Shown here: positions 14,200-21,555 of the stretch, one piece after another
Numbering within the stretch: the first letter of the stretch is position 1
Layout of the letters: every line of letters begins with the position of its first letter
Assembly (NCBI GenBank): GCA_035711465.1
Contig: DASTCC010000445.1
Span: 1-22,007, forward strand
Length of the DNA stretch: 22,007 nt
Direction of reading: 5' to 3'
DNA from: DASTCC01 sp035711465
Lineage (GTDB): Bacteria; Acidobacteriota; Vicinamibacteria; Vicinamibacterales; SCN-69-37
The notes under the pieces: model-generated
Seen by the model: only the letters and a program-made list of their open reading frames with translations
Told to the model about the DNA's origin: nothing
Databases searched by the model: none
Translations under genes and position numbers: made by a program

Positions 14200-14918
14200 C
14201 CGTCTCCACGTCCAGGGCGCCCGATCGCATCGCCGGGATGTTCGATGCGATCGCGCGGCGCTACGACACGCTCAACCACCTGCTCACCGCCGGCATCGAC
14301 CGGCGCTGGCGACGGCGCGCGATTCGCGAGCTGGCGTTCTCCGGACGCGAGTCGGTGCTCGACGTCTGCACCGGCACCGGGGACATGGCGATCGAAGCGG
14401 TGACGTCGGGGCACGGCGCGGCCCGCGAGGCCGTCGGCATCGACTTCGCCGGCGAGATGCTGCATTACGCGCAGCGCAAGGTCCGCCGCGACGCGCTCGA
14501 CGCGAAGGTGCGGCTGGTCCGCGGCGACGCGACATCGCTGCCGGTCCCCGACGGGCGGTTCGACGCCGCCACGGTCGGCTTCGGCATCCGCAACGTCGTC
14601 AACATGCCCCGGGCGCTGGCCGAGTTTCACCGGGCGCTCAGGCCGGGCGGCCAACTGGCGATCCTGGAATTCGGCGCGCCCGAACTGCCGATAATCCGGA
14701 CGTGCTATCGCTGGTATTTCACGTACGTCCTGCCGCGTATCGGGCGTGGCATCTCGAAGCACTCCGAGGCCTACGACTACCTTCCGGCGTCCGTCGAGAC
14801 GTTCCCGAAGCCACCGGCATTTGTGACATTGCTGCAAGCGGCCGGATTCAAAGACGTTCGGGCCGTCCCGCTCAGCTTCGGGATCGTCTATCTCTATGTG
14901 GCCGTGAAACGCGGCTGA
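14196..14918 (+). CDS. ubiE: UbiE/MenG demethylmenaquinone methyltransferase
   Basis: A 240-residue SAM methyltransferase. I choose GTG 14196: it overlaps the ubiX stop and has GGAAGGG at 14186–14192 just upstream. Seen: 'MFDAIARRYDTLNHLLTAGI' (residues 15–34), SAM motif 'VLDVCTGTGD' (54–63), 'VGIDFAGEML', 'DGRFDAATVGFGIRNV', 'LRPGGQLAILEF', 'YDYLPASVETFP' and a C-terminal 'VYLYVAVK', all UbiE/MenG hallmarks. Known: it adds the final ring methyl to demethylmenaquinone. It is the last gene of the coupled quinone run. Confidence 0.95.
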   Translation: MTVSTSRAPDRIAGMFDAIARRYDTLNHLLTAGIDRRWRRRAIRELAFSGRESVLDVCTGTGDMAIEAVTSGHGAAREAVGIDFAGEMLHYAQRKVRRDALDAKVRLVRGDATSLPVPDGRFDAATVGFGIRNVVNMPRALAEFHRALRPGGQLAILEFGAPELPIIRTCYRWYFTYVLPRIGRGISKHSEAYDYLPASVETFPKPPAFVTLLQAAGFKDVRAVPLSFGIVYLYVAVKRG

Positions 14919-14951
14919 TGTCAACGGCCGTATACTGCCAATAAGTTACTG

Positions 14952-15848
14952 ATGTACCTGGATTTCGAGGACTACCGCCCCGACACGCCGCGCGTGCCGT
15001 CGCCGATCTCCGCGCGCGAGGGCGTGCTGCTGTCGCTCGTCCTCCATCTGCTGTTCGTGATCGTGCTGCTGGTGGCGCCGAAGTCGTTCTTCGCGCCGGC
15101 CGAGCCCCTGCAGGCAGTGGTGGTGCCGCCACCGGAACCGGTGAAGTTCGTCTACATGGCGCCGCGCGTCGATCGGGTCGCGCCGCCGCGGCCGAACGTC
15201 GATTTGTCGGATCTCGATCGCCGCAGCATGACCCGCGAGCGCGCGCCGGTGCCGACCGAAGCGGCGCCGTTCTCGCGCGGCAATACGCCGGAGCGGGTCG
15301 AAGGCGCGCCCGAGACGAAGCCGGCCGGGCCGCCGGCGAACACGCCCGCGCCGCCGTCGCCGGCCGTGACGCCTCCGCCGCCGCCCGAGAATGGCTACGG
15401 CGAGACGGTGGTGCCGATCTCCCGTCCCGCGCCGCCGTCCGGCGGACGCCTCGGCGAATCCCTCCGCGACCTCAAGCGCTATCTTCAGGATCAGAACTTC
15501 AACAATCAGAGCGGCGGGCTGATCGACAGCGGCCCGGACATCCAGTTCGACTCCAAGGGCGTCGAGTTCGGTCCGTGGCTGCGGCGGTTCGTCGCGCAGG
15601 TCAAGTCGAACTGGTTCATCCCGCAGGCGGCGATGATCCAGCGCGGCCGCGTCGTCCTGCAGTTCAACGTGCACCGTGACGGCCGCATCACCGATCTGAC
15701 CGTCGTGGGGCCGTCGGGCGTCGAGGCGTTCAACCTGTCGTCGTTCAACGCGATCAAGCTGTCGAACCCGACCCTCGCGCTTCCCGCCGAGTACCCGCTC
15801 GACAAAGCCTTCTTCACGGTGACCTTCCACTACAACGAAGGGCGTTGA
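14952..15848 (+). CDS. TonB/TolA-like envelope-spanning protein
   Basis: A 298-residue protein from ATG 14952. Seen: a short cytoplasmic N-terminus, one membrane segment (about residues 24–42, 'VLLSLVLHLLFVIVLLVA'), a long Pro/Ala/Arg-rich periplasmic region (about 50–165, including a run of prolines), and a C-terminal domain (about 204–296) with 'WLRRFVAQVKSNWFIPQ', 'GRVVLQFNVHRDGRITDLTV' and 'SFNAIKLSNP', the TonB C-terminal fold. Known: such proteins pass proton-motive energy from ExbBD or TolQR to the outer membrane. No exbB/exbD partner is in the window, so TonB versus TolA-like cannot be settled. A TATACT at 14931–14936 might be a -10 box, but there is no convincing -35. Confidence 0.85.
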   Translation: MYLDFEDYRPDTPRVPSPISAREGVLLSLVLHLLFVIVLLVAPKSFFAPAEPLQAVVVPPPEPVKFVYMAPRVDRVAPPRPNVDLSDLDRRSMTRERAPVPTEAAPFSRGNTPERVEGAPETKPAGPPANTPAPPSPAVTPPPPPENGYGETVVPISRPAPPSGGRLGESLRDLKRYLQDQNFNNQSGGLIDSGPDIQFDSKGVEFGPWLRRFVAQVKSNWFIPQAAMIQRGRVVLQFNVHRDGRITDLTVVGPSGVEAFNLSSFNAIKLSNPTLALPAEYPLDKAFFTVTFHYNEGR

Positions 15849-16790
15849 TTGGGGTCGAGGTCCGACCTCGTCGTCGCGGTCGTCGGTCAAACGGCAACTG
15901 GCAAGAGTCATCTCGCGCTCGCGCTCGCCGAACGCTTCGGCGGGGAAGTGATCTCCTGCGATTCGACGGCGGTCTATCGCGGCATCGACATCGGCACCGA
16001 CAAGCTCGCGCCCGAGGAACGGCGCGGAATTCCGCATCACCTCATCGACATGGTCGGCCCCTCCGAGGTCTATTCGGCGGCGCGCTACGCCGCCGACGCC
16101 AGCGCGGCGATCCGCGACATCAGCGCTACCGGCCGGCTGCCGATCCTCGCCGGCGGCACCGGCTTCTACTACCGCGCCCTGGTGCGGGGGCTGTTTCCCG
16201 GGCCGGCCCGCAGCGACGACCTGCGCCGCCGGCTCGATCGGGTCGCCGACCGCCGCGGCGTCGAAGCGCTCCATCGCTGGCTGACGCGCGTCGACGCCGA
16301 GTCGGCGCGCCGGATCCAGCCGCGGGACCGCAAACGGCTCGTGCGCGCGCTGGAGGTGTATCTGCTCACCGGCCGCCCGCTCACCGCGCACTTCGCCCAG
16401 ACCGCCTCGCCAATCGCCGGCGCCCGCGTGCTCACGCTGGGCCTGACGCTCGACCGGACGCGGCTGCGCGAGCGCGTCGTTCGCCGCGTCGACGATCAGT
16501 TCGCCCGCGGCGTGGTCGCCGAGGTCGACCGCCTGATCGCTGCCGGCGTCCCGCCCACCGCGCACGCCTTCAGCGGCCTCGTCTACCGCCAGATTCTGGA
16601 GATGCGGCACGGGCTGCGCGATGAACGCGCGACGCGCGATCTGATCGTCCAGGAGAACATGCGCTACGCGCGTCGCCAGCTGCTCTGGTTTCGCAAGGAA
16701 CCGGACGTGACCTGGCTCGGCGGCGCCGGCGAAGAAGCAGCGACGATTCGCGAGGCGGAACGGGTCTTGGCTTCGCGCGTTATCGGGTAA
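15849..16790 (+). CDS. miaA: MiaA, tRNA dimethylallyltransferase
   Basis: A 313-residue enzyme. The start is a TTG at 15849, directly after the upstream stop and 6 nt after a GAAGGG at 15837–15842; no other start precedes the P-loop. Seen: 'VVGQTATGKSHLAL' (P-loop, residues 13–20), 'ISCDSTAVYRGIDIGTDK', 'GIPHHLIDM', 'LPILAGGTGFYYRAL', 'RDRKRLVRALEVYLLTG' and 'VQENMRYARRQLLWFRKE', in MiaA order. Known: MiaA puts a dimethylallyl group on A37 of tRNAs reading UNN codons. The last 50 nt of the gene (16741–16790) are the first, partial unit of a 185-bp tandem repeat that continues downstream. Confidence 0.95.
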   Translation: MGSRSDLVVAVVGQTATGKSHLALALAERFGGEVISCDSTAVYRGIDIGTDKLAPEERRGIPHHLIDMVGPSEVYSAARYAADASAAIRDISATGRLPILAGGTGFYYRALVRGLFPGPARSDDLRRRLDRVADRRGVEALHRWLTRVDAESARRIQPRDRKRLVRALEVYLLTGRPLTAHFAQTASPIAGARVLTLGLTLDRTRLRERVVRRVDDQFARGVVAEVDRLIAAGVPPTAHAFSGLVYRQILEMRHGLRDERATRDLIVQENMRYARRQLLWFRKEPDVTWLGGAGEEAATIREAERVLASRVIG

Positions 16791-17287
16791 CCGATGGAAC
16801 CGGGAAATCGGCGAATCGCCGATCGGAAAATCGGCAATCGAGACTCTGCTGCTGTGTCCGCAGCCCCCGCCGGTCGCGATTACCGATTCGCCGATCTCCC
16901 GGTCGGCGACTCGCCGATTCCCGGCGACGATTCGCGACGCCGGAGCGGTTCTTGGCTTCGCGCGTTAGCGGGTAACCGATGGAACCGGGAAATCGGCGAA
17001 TCGCCGATCGGAAAATCGGCAATCGAGAATCTGCTGCTGTGTCCGCAGCCCCCGCCGGTCGCGATTACCGATTCGCCGATCTCCCGGTCGGCGAATTGCC
17101 GATTCCCGGCGACGATTCGCGACGCCGGAGCGGTTCTTGGCTTCGCGCGTTAGCGGGTAACCGATGGAACCGGGAAATCGGCGAATCGCCGATCGGAGAA
17201 TCGGCAATCGAGAATCTGCTGCTGTGTCCGCAGCCCCGCCGGTCACGATTACCGATTCGCCGATTCCCCGATCCGCCGATTCCCCGA
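16741..17287 (+). repeat. 185-bp tandem repeat, including duplicated miaA 3' end
   Basis: Two full units (16791–16975 and 16976–17160) and a third, 3'-diverged unit (17161–about 17287) lie head to tail with a period of exactly 185 bp. The first two differ at only three positions by eye. Each full unit ends with a copy of the miaA tail (compare 16741–16790 with 16925–16975), carrying a 1-nt insertion that breaks the miaA frame. Within each unit, words related to 'aatcggcg' are followed by their reverse complements: 16800–16822 pairs with 16903–16924 with one bulge and one mismatch. No credible gene is present; short open frames inside it only mirror the repeat. Confidence 0.93.
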
Positions 17288-17293
17288 TATAAA
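17288..17293 (+). promoter_or_regulatory. Possible -10 box (TATAAA) just upstream of deoB
   Basis: TATAAA at 17288–17293 is a rare AT-rich stretch in this region and lies 8 nt before the deoB GTG. Transcription from it would begin at or very near the start codon, giving a leaderless message. This fits the absence of a ribosome binding site there. No good -35 is visible, since the upstream bases belong to the repeat. Confidence 0.3.
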
Positions 17294-17301
17294 GTGTCGT
17301 C

Positions 17302-18462
17302 GTGTCTCGCGTGATTCTGATCGTCATGGATTCGGTGGGCATCGGCGAGCTGCCCGATGCCGCCGCTTACGCGGATCAGGGCAGCAACACGGTCGGCAAC
17401 ATCCATCGTCAGGTGCCGCTCGGCGTGCCGACGCTTCGTGCGCTCGGGCTCGGCCGGCTCGTCGACATCGGCGGCGACGAGGTGCTGCCGCTCGGGGTGT
17501 GCGGCCGGATGGCGGAAGCCTCGCCGGGCAAGGACTCGGTCACCGGACACTGGGAAATGATGGGCATCGTCCTGGAGCGGCCGTTCCCGACGTTTCCGCA
17601 CGGCTTTCCGCAGGATCTGATGCGGGAGTTCGAGGCGCGGATCGGCCGGCAGACGCTCGGCAACGTGGTCGCGTCGGGGACGGCGATCATCGACGAGCTC
17701 GGACCGGCGCATCTGCGGACCGGCCAGCCGATCGTCTACACCTCGGCCGACAGCGTGTTCCAGATCGCGGCGCACGAGCAGGTCATCGATCTCGACGAGC
17801 TCTACCGCATCTGCGGCATCGCCTTCGAGCTGGTGTCGGTCGGCCGGGGCGTCGGCCGCGTGATCGCGAGGCCGTTCGTCGGCAGCCCCGGCAGTTTCCA
17901 GCGGACGTCGAACCGGCGCGATTTCGCACTCGAGCCGTTCGGCGACACGCTGCTCGACCGCCTGCGCGACGCCGGCCTGCCCGTCGTCGGCATCGGCAAG
18001 ATCGAGGATCTGTTCGCCGGACGCGGCCTGTCCAAGTCGATGCACACGACGTCGGACGAGCACGGCATGGATCTGCTCGAAGCGGAGCTCGGCGAGACCG
18101 GCGAAGGGCTGATCGCCATCAACCTCGTCGACTTCGACACCCAGTTCGGGCACCGCAACGACGTCACCGGCTATGCCGCGAACCTCGAGCGGTTCGACGC
18201 GCGGCTGGCGCGGCTCCTGCCGATGCTGACGCCTACCGATCTCCTCGTCGTCACCGCCGACCACGGCAACGATCCGACCACGCCCTCGACCGATCACTCG
18301 CGCGAACACGTGCCGCTGCTGATGTACGGGCGGATGCTCAAGGCCGGGACCGATCTCGGGCTGCGCGCGAGCTTCGCCGACCTGGGGCAGTCGCTGACCG
18401 AGCTCTTCGACGTGCAGGCGCTCGACCACGGCCGCAGCTTCATGCGCCGGATCATGAAGTAG
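17302..18462 (+). CDS. deoB: Phosphopentomutase DeoB
   Basis: A 386-residue enzyme of normal DeoB length starting at GTG 17302. Seen: 'VILIVMDSVGIGELPDA' (Asp10), 'GKDSVTGHWEMMG' with the phospho-accepting threonine (Thr81), 'INLVDFDTQFGHRND' (Asp279, His284), 'VVTADHGNDPTT' (Asp320, His321) and 'DHSREHVPLL' (His332). The spacing of these metal ligands matches characterised phosphopentomutases of the alkaline phosphatase superfamily. Known: DeoB interconverts (deoxy)ribose 1- and 5-phosphate in nucleoside salvage with Mn. It follows the 185-bp repeat and precedes the dGTPase gene by 19 nt, so the two nucleotide-metabolism genes are probably cotranscribed. Confidence 0.96.
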   Translation: MSRVILIVMDSVGIGELPDAAAYADQGSNTVGNIHRQVPLGVPTLRALGLGRLVDIGGDEVLPLGVCGRMAEASPGKDSVTGHWEMMGIVLERPFPTFPHGFPQDLMREFEARIGRQTLGNVVASGTAIIDELGPAHLRTGQPIVYTSADSVFQIAAHEQVIDLDELYRICGIAFELVSVGRGVGRVIARPFVGSPGSFQRTSNRRDFALEPFGDTLLDRLRDAGLPVVGIGKIEDLFAGRGLSKSMHTTSDEHGMDLLEAELGETGEGLIAINLVDFDTQFGHRNDVTGYAANLERFDARLARLLPMLTPTDLLVVTADHGNDPTTPSTDHSREHVPLLMYGRMLKAGTDLGLRASFADLGQSLTELFDVQALDHGRSFMRRIMK

Positions 18463-18481
18463 ACTGAGCGTCTTCGCCGGC

Positions 18482-19519
18482 ATGTCGACGATCCGCGAAC
18501 AACTTGAAGCGCGCGAGCTCGAGTATCTGGCGCCCGAGGCGGCCAAGAGCGCGCGCTCGAGGGGCCGGATGCGGCCCGAGCCGCCCGATCCCATCCGCCC
18601 GGTCTTCCAGCGCGACCGCGATCGCGTCATCCACAGCAAGGCGTTCCGCCGCCTCAAGCACAAGACACAGGTCTTCTTCGCGCCGACCGGCGACCACTAT
18701 CGCACCCGGCTGACGCACACGCTCGAGGTGTCGCAGATCGCGCGCAGCATCGCCAAAGTGCTGCGCCTGCACGAGGAGCTCACCGAGGCGATCGCGCTCG
18801 GCCACGACCTCGGCCACCCGCCCTTCGGCCACGCCGGCGAGCGCGTGATCGACAAGCTGGTGCCGGGCGGCTTCAGCCACTACGAGCAGAGCCTGCGCAT
18901 CGTCGACGTGCTCGAGAACGGGCGCCAGGGGCTGAATCTCACGTGGGAGGTGCGCGACGGCATCGCGCGCCATTCGAAGGGCAGGCATGGCCTTCCGGTC
19001 GGCGCCCCGCCCGAACATCGCGCCAGCACCGTCGAAGGGCAGATCGCGCGCGTCGCCGACATCATCGCCTACGTCAACCACGACATCGACGATGCCGTGC
19101 GCGCCGGCATCCTCGACGAACGCGCGCTACCGGCAGCGGCCGTCGCCGCGCTCGGCCGGACGTCGTCGCAGCGCATCAACACGATGGTGACCGACGCGGT
19201 GCTGCGCACGCTCGAAGGCGGCCTTGGCGAAGTGCGGATGAGCGACGAAGTCCTGAACGCGACGCTGGCGCTCCGCAGCTTCCTCTTCGACGCCGTCTAC
19301 GAGAACCCGCGCGCGACCGCGGAGTTCGAAAAAGCCGCCGGCATCCTCGGCGGGCTGTGGGACAAGCTCCGCGGGCGACCCGAGCTCTATCTCGATCGCA
19401 CCACCCTCGAGAGCGAAGGCCTCGACGCCGCGGCCCGAGACTTCCTCGCCGGCATGACCGACCGCTATGCCGTAGCGCTGTTCGAAGAGTTCTACGTGCC
19501 TAAGTCCTGGAGCGTTTGA
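18482..19519 (+). CDS. dgt: dGTPase-like HD-domain triphosphohydrolase
   Basis: A 345-residue protein from ATG 18482. Seen: 'DRDRVIHSKAFRRLKHKTQVF' split around residues 46–65, 'RTRLTHTLEVSQIARS' (His79), 'GHDLGHPPFGHAGE' (His108, Asp109) and 'ADIIAYVNHDIDDA' (an Asp near 193–201), giving the H…HD…D metal site of the HD superfamily in the dGTPase-like arrangement. Known: these enzymes cut dNTPs to deoxynucleosides and triphosphate. The length fits the shorter dGTPase-like subgroup rather than the longer E. coli Dgt, so the substrate may be broader than dGTP. It lies 19 nt after deoB, whose enzyme acts on sugar phosphates of the same salvage branch. A large inverted repeat follows the stop. 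Confidence 0.92.
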   Translation: MSTIREQLEARELEYLAPEAAKSARSRGRMRPEPPDPIRPVFQRDRDRVIHSKAFRRLKHKTQVFFAPTGDHYRTRLTHTLEVSQIARSIAKVLRLHEELTEAIALGHDLGHPPFGHAGERVIDKLVPGGFSHYEQSLRIVDVLENGRQGLNLTWEVRDGIARHSKGRHGLPVGAPPEHRASTVEGQIARVADIIAYVNHDIDDAVRAGILDERALPAAAVAALGRTSSQRINTMVTDAVLRTLEGGLGEVRMSDEVLNATLALRSFLFDAVYENPRATAEFEKAAGILGGLWDKLRGRPELYLDRTTLESEGLDAAARDFLAGMTDRYAVALFEEFYVPKSWSV

Positions 19520-19526
19520 GTCGTTC

Positions 19527-19718
19527 GGTTCCGGGGTTCTCGGGGTTCCGGGGTTCCGGGTTCCGGGGTTCTGGTTCCCGGTTCTCGGGGTTCGGGGTTC
19601 CGAGGTTTGGTTCTGGGTTCCGGTTCTGCCGAACCCCGAATCCAGAACCGAACCTCGGAACCGCGAACCCCGAGCAACCCCGGAACCAGAGCCGCGGAAC
19701 TCCGAGAAGCAAGGAACC
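19527..19718 (+). repeat. Large imperfect inverted repeat built from GGTTCCGG-type words
   Basis: The left side (19527–19628) is a degenerate array of words of the type GGTTCCGG or GGGGTTC. The right side (19631–19718) carries their reverse complements. The best core pairs 19580–19616 with 19642–19679, with two mismatches and one bulge. The pairing extends to 19560 and 19700, and more loosely to the ends. A short inner hairpin (19622–19626 with 19631–19635) sits in the loop. Located right after dgt, it may act as a transcript end or RNA-processing structure. Confidence 0.88.
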
Positions 19719-19793
19719 ACAAAGTAATCCGACAATTTAGGCCGTGATACCATTAGTAGTTCTGTCCGGGGAAACCGGGCCGAGTGTAGTGTC
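19719..19793 (+). other. Leader region of yceD
   Basis: This 75-nt stretch is much more AT-rich than its surroundings at its left end ('aaagtaatccgacaattta'), which suggests a promoter for the yceD–rpmF–plsX unit. I cannot place convincing -35/-10 boxes at proper spacing. A small 'ccgggg…cggg' stem lies at about 19766–19779, close before the yceD start. Confidence 0.3.
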
Positions 19794-20312
19794 ATGTTGC
19801 TCGATCTCAGCCGGTTCAGGGGCGAAGCGGACCATATCGAGCGCCGCTTCGAGCCGGGCGCGTTTGCGCCGGACGAGGACTTCAAGGTCGTCGCGCCGGT
19901 CACGTTCACGGCCGACCTTCGCAAGGACGGGAAGAAGTTCCGGCTGGCCGGCACGGTGCGGACCACGCTGGGGTGCGTTTGCAGCCGGTGCCTCGAGCCA
20001 TTCACGATTCCGGTCGATGCCAGGTTCGACCTGCTCTTCCTGCCGGCCGCCGAGAACACCGGCGACGACGAGCAGGAGGTCGGTGACGACGACCTGGGCG
20101 TGTCCTTCTACAAGGAGGACACCATCGACCTCGGCGAGGTGATGCGCGAGCAGTTCTTTCTCGCCTTGCCGATGAAGCCGCTGTGCCGCGAGGACTGCAA
20201 GGGACTCTGTCCCGTCTGCGGCATCAACCGGAACCGCGAGACCTGCACGTGCAACCCCGAGTGGGTGGACCCGCGCATGGAAGCGCTGCGACACCTGCGG
20301 CGGGATCAGTAG
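19794..20312 (+). CDS. yceD: YceD (DUF177) 23S rRNA accumulation protein
   Basis: A 172-residue protein from ATG 19794. Seen: 'GCVCSRCLEPFTIPVDARFD' (CXXC Cys63/Cys66), an acidic mid-section ('GDDEQEVGDDDLG'), 'IDLGEVMREQFFLALPMKPL' and 'CREDCKGLCPVCGINRN' (Cys131, 135, 139, 142) with further cysteines at 151 and 153, the typical DUF177 arrangement of putative Zn sites. Known: YceD is encoded next to rpmF and plsX in many bacteria and is linked to 23S rRNA accumulation. The same order is found here, with rpmF 30 nt downstream. Confidence 0.93.
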   Translation: MLLDLSRFRGEADHIERRFEPGAFAPDEDFKVVAPVTFTADLRKDGKKFRLAGTVRTTLGCVCSRCLEPFTIPVDARFDLLFLPAAENTGDDEQEVGDDDLGVSFYKEDTIDLGEVMREQFFLALPMKPLCREDCKGLCPVCGINRNRETCTCNPEWVDPRMEALRHLRRDQ

Positions 20313-20342
20313 TCGACCAGCAGCAGCCAGTTAGTTACTCCG

Positions 20343-20525
20343 ATGCCGAATCCAAAACGACGTCATTCCAAGACCCGCACCGCCAAGCGACGCACGCACG
20401 ACGCGCTCAAGCCGATCGGCACCAGCGAATGCCCGCAGTGCCATGAGCTGAAGCCGCCGCACGTCGTCTGCCCGAACTGCGGCTACTATCGCGGCCGCCA
20501 GGTGCGAGCCGTCAGCGAAGAGTAG
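20343..20525 (+). CDS. rpmF: Ribosomal protein L32 (bL32), zinc-binding form
   Basis: A 60-residue basic protein. Seen: N-terminal 'MPNPKRRHSKTRTAKRRTHD' and a complete zinc ribbon, Cys30-X2-Cys33-X9-Cys43-X2-Cys46. This is the C+ (zinc) type of L32. Known: L32 is a large-subunit ribosomal protein, commonly cotranscribed with plsX. It lies between yceD and plsX, the classical order. Confidence 0.97.
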   Translation: MPNPKRRHSKTRTAKRRTHDALKPIGTSECPQCHELKPPHVVCPNCGYYRGRQVRAVSEE

Positions 20526-20538
20526 CCGCGCGAGCGAC

Positions 20539-21555
20539 GTGTCCGCGCCCACAGTCACCGTCGCCGTCGACGCGATGGGCGGCGATCACGCGCCCGCCGC
20601 GGTCGTCGCCGGCGCGGTCGACGCGGCGCGTCGCGGCGGCGTGCGCGTCACCCTCGTCGGCGCCACCGACGCGATTCGCGCCGAACTGGCGCCGGTGGCC
20701 GACGCCGCCGACCTTCCCATCGACATCGTCGACGCGCCCGAGGTCGTCGGCATGGCCGAAGTGCCGCTGGCGGCGCTGCGGCGCAAGCGTCGCGCCTCGA
20801 TCCGCGTCGCCGCCGACCTGGTCAGCAGCGGCCGCGCCCAGGCCGCCTTCAGCGCCGGCCACACCGGCGCCGCCATGCTCGCCGCGCACAGCGCCTTCGG
20901 CCTGCTGCAAGGCGCCGAGCGGCCGGCGCTTGCCGTCGTCGTGCCCACCCCGAAGGGCGCGGCGGTCCTGCTCGATGCCGGCGCCAACGTCGATTGCCGT
21001 CCCGAACATCTCGAGCGCTTCGGCGTCATGGGCGCCGCCTATGCCGCGGTCGCGCTGCACGTCGAGCAGCCGCGTGTCGGATTGCTTTCGATCGGCGAGG
21101 AGGCCGGCAAGGGCAACGACCTCGTCCGCGAGGCGCACGCGCGGCTCGCGGCTGCGCCGATTCACTTCGTCGGCAACATCGAAGCACGCGACCTGTTCGC
21201 CGGCCACGCCGACGTCATCGTCTGCGACGGCTTCACCGGCAACGTCGCGCTGAAGGTCGGCGAAGGCCTCGTGGACGCGGTGGAGCAGATGCTGCGCGAA
21301 GAGCTCGGCGCCGAAGTGGTCTCGCAGATCGGATCGCTGCTCGCGCGGCGCGCCTTCACCCGCTTCAAGCAGCGCGTCGATTCGGCCGAGTACGGCGGCG
21401 CGCCGCTGCTCGGCGTCTCGGGCCTGATGATCGTCGGCCACGGACGATCGACGCCGCAGGCCGTGCGCAGCGGAATCGGCCTCGCGGCCAGGCTCGCGTC
21501 GGGACAGCTGGTTGAAAAGATGGCGGCGGCGTTAAGAAACCGACAAGAGTCTTAG
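20539..21555 (+). CDS. plsX: PlsX phosphate acyltransferase
   Basis: A 338-residue enzyme starting at GTG 20539, 13 nt after rpmF. Seen: 'VAVDAMGGDHAPAAVVAGAV' (residues 8–27), 'SAGHTGAAMLAA', 'LLDAGANVDCRPEHL', 'VGLLSIGEEAGKGNDLV', 'VGNIEARDLF', 'VIVCDGFTGNVALKVGEG' and 'YGGAPLLGVSG', all PlsX hallmarks. Known: PlsX makes acyl-phosphate from acyl-ACP, the first step of phospholipid synthesis with PlsY/PlsC. The usual fabH/fabD follow-on genes are absent; instead a reverse-strand gene converges, and the two stop codons overlap (21552–21555). Confidence 0.96.
   Translation: MSAPTVTVAVDAMGGDHAPAAVVAGAVDAARRGGVRVTLVGATDAIRAELAPVADAADLPIDIVDAPEVVGMAEVPLAALRRKRRASIRVAADLVSSGRAQAAFSAGHTGAAMLAAHSAFGLLQGAERPALAVVVPTPKGAAVLLDAGANVDCRPEHLERFGVMGAAYAAVALHVEQPRVGLLSIGEEAGKGNDLVREAHARLAAAPIHFVGNIEARDLFAGHADVIVCDGFTGNVALKVGEGLVDAVEQMLREELGAEVVSQIGSLLARRAFTRFKQRVDSAEYGGAPLLGVSGLMIVGHGRSTPQAVRSGIGLAARLASGQLVEKMAAALRNRQES

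Noticed and set aside
14931..14936. TATACT as a firm promoter for the TonB-like gene
   Set aside because: No matching -35 at a suitable distance; kept only as a remark.
14946..16610. Long reverse-strand open frame (554 codons) opposite the TonB-like gene and miaA
   Set aside because: Low-complexity Arg/His/Asp composition and full overlap with two clear genes; a GC-driven shadow.
16741..17287. CRISPR array
   Set aside because: The repeat unit is 185 bp with no unique spacers, and no cas genes are nearby.
16794..17314. Short repeated open frames inside the 185-bp repeat
   Set aside because: They follow the repeat period and have no ribosome binding site or recognisable protein; they are best seen as by-products of the repeat.
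17065..18663. Long reverse-strand open frame opposite deoB and the repeat
   Set aside because: Antisense shadow of deoB; its end is only the translation of the 185-bp repeat.
16741..19718. Insertion sequence or transposon remnants in the repeat regions
   Set aside because: No transposase fragment, no target-site duplication and no terminal inverted repeats of IS type were visible.
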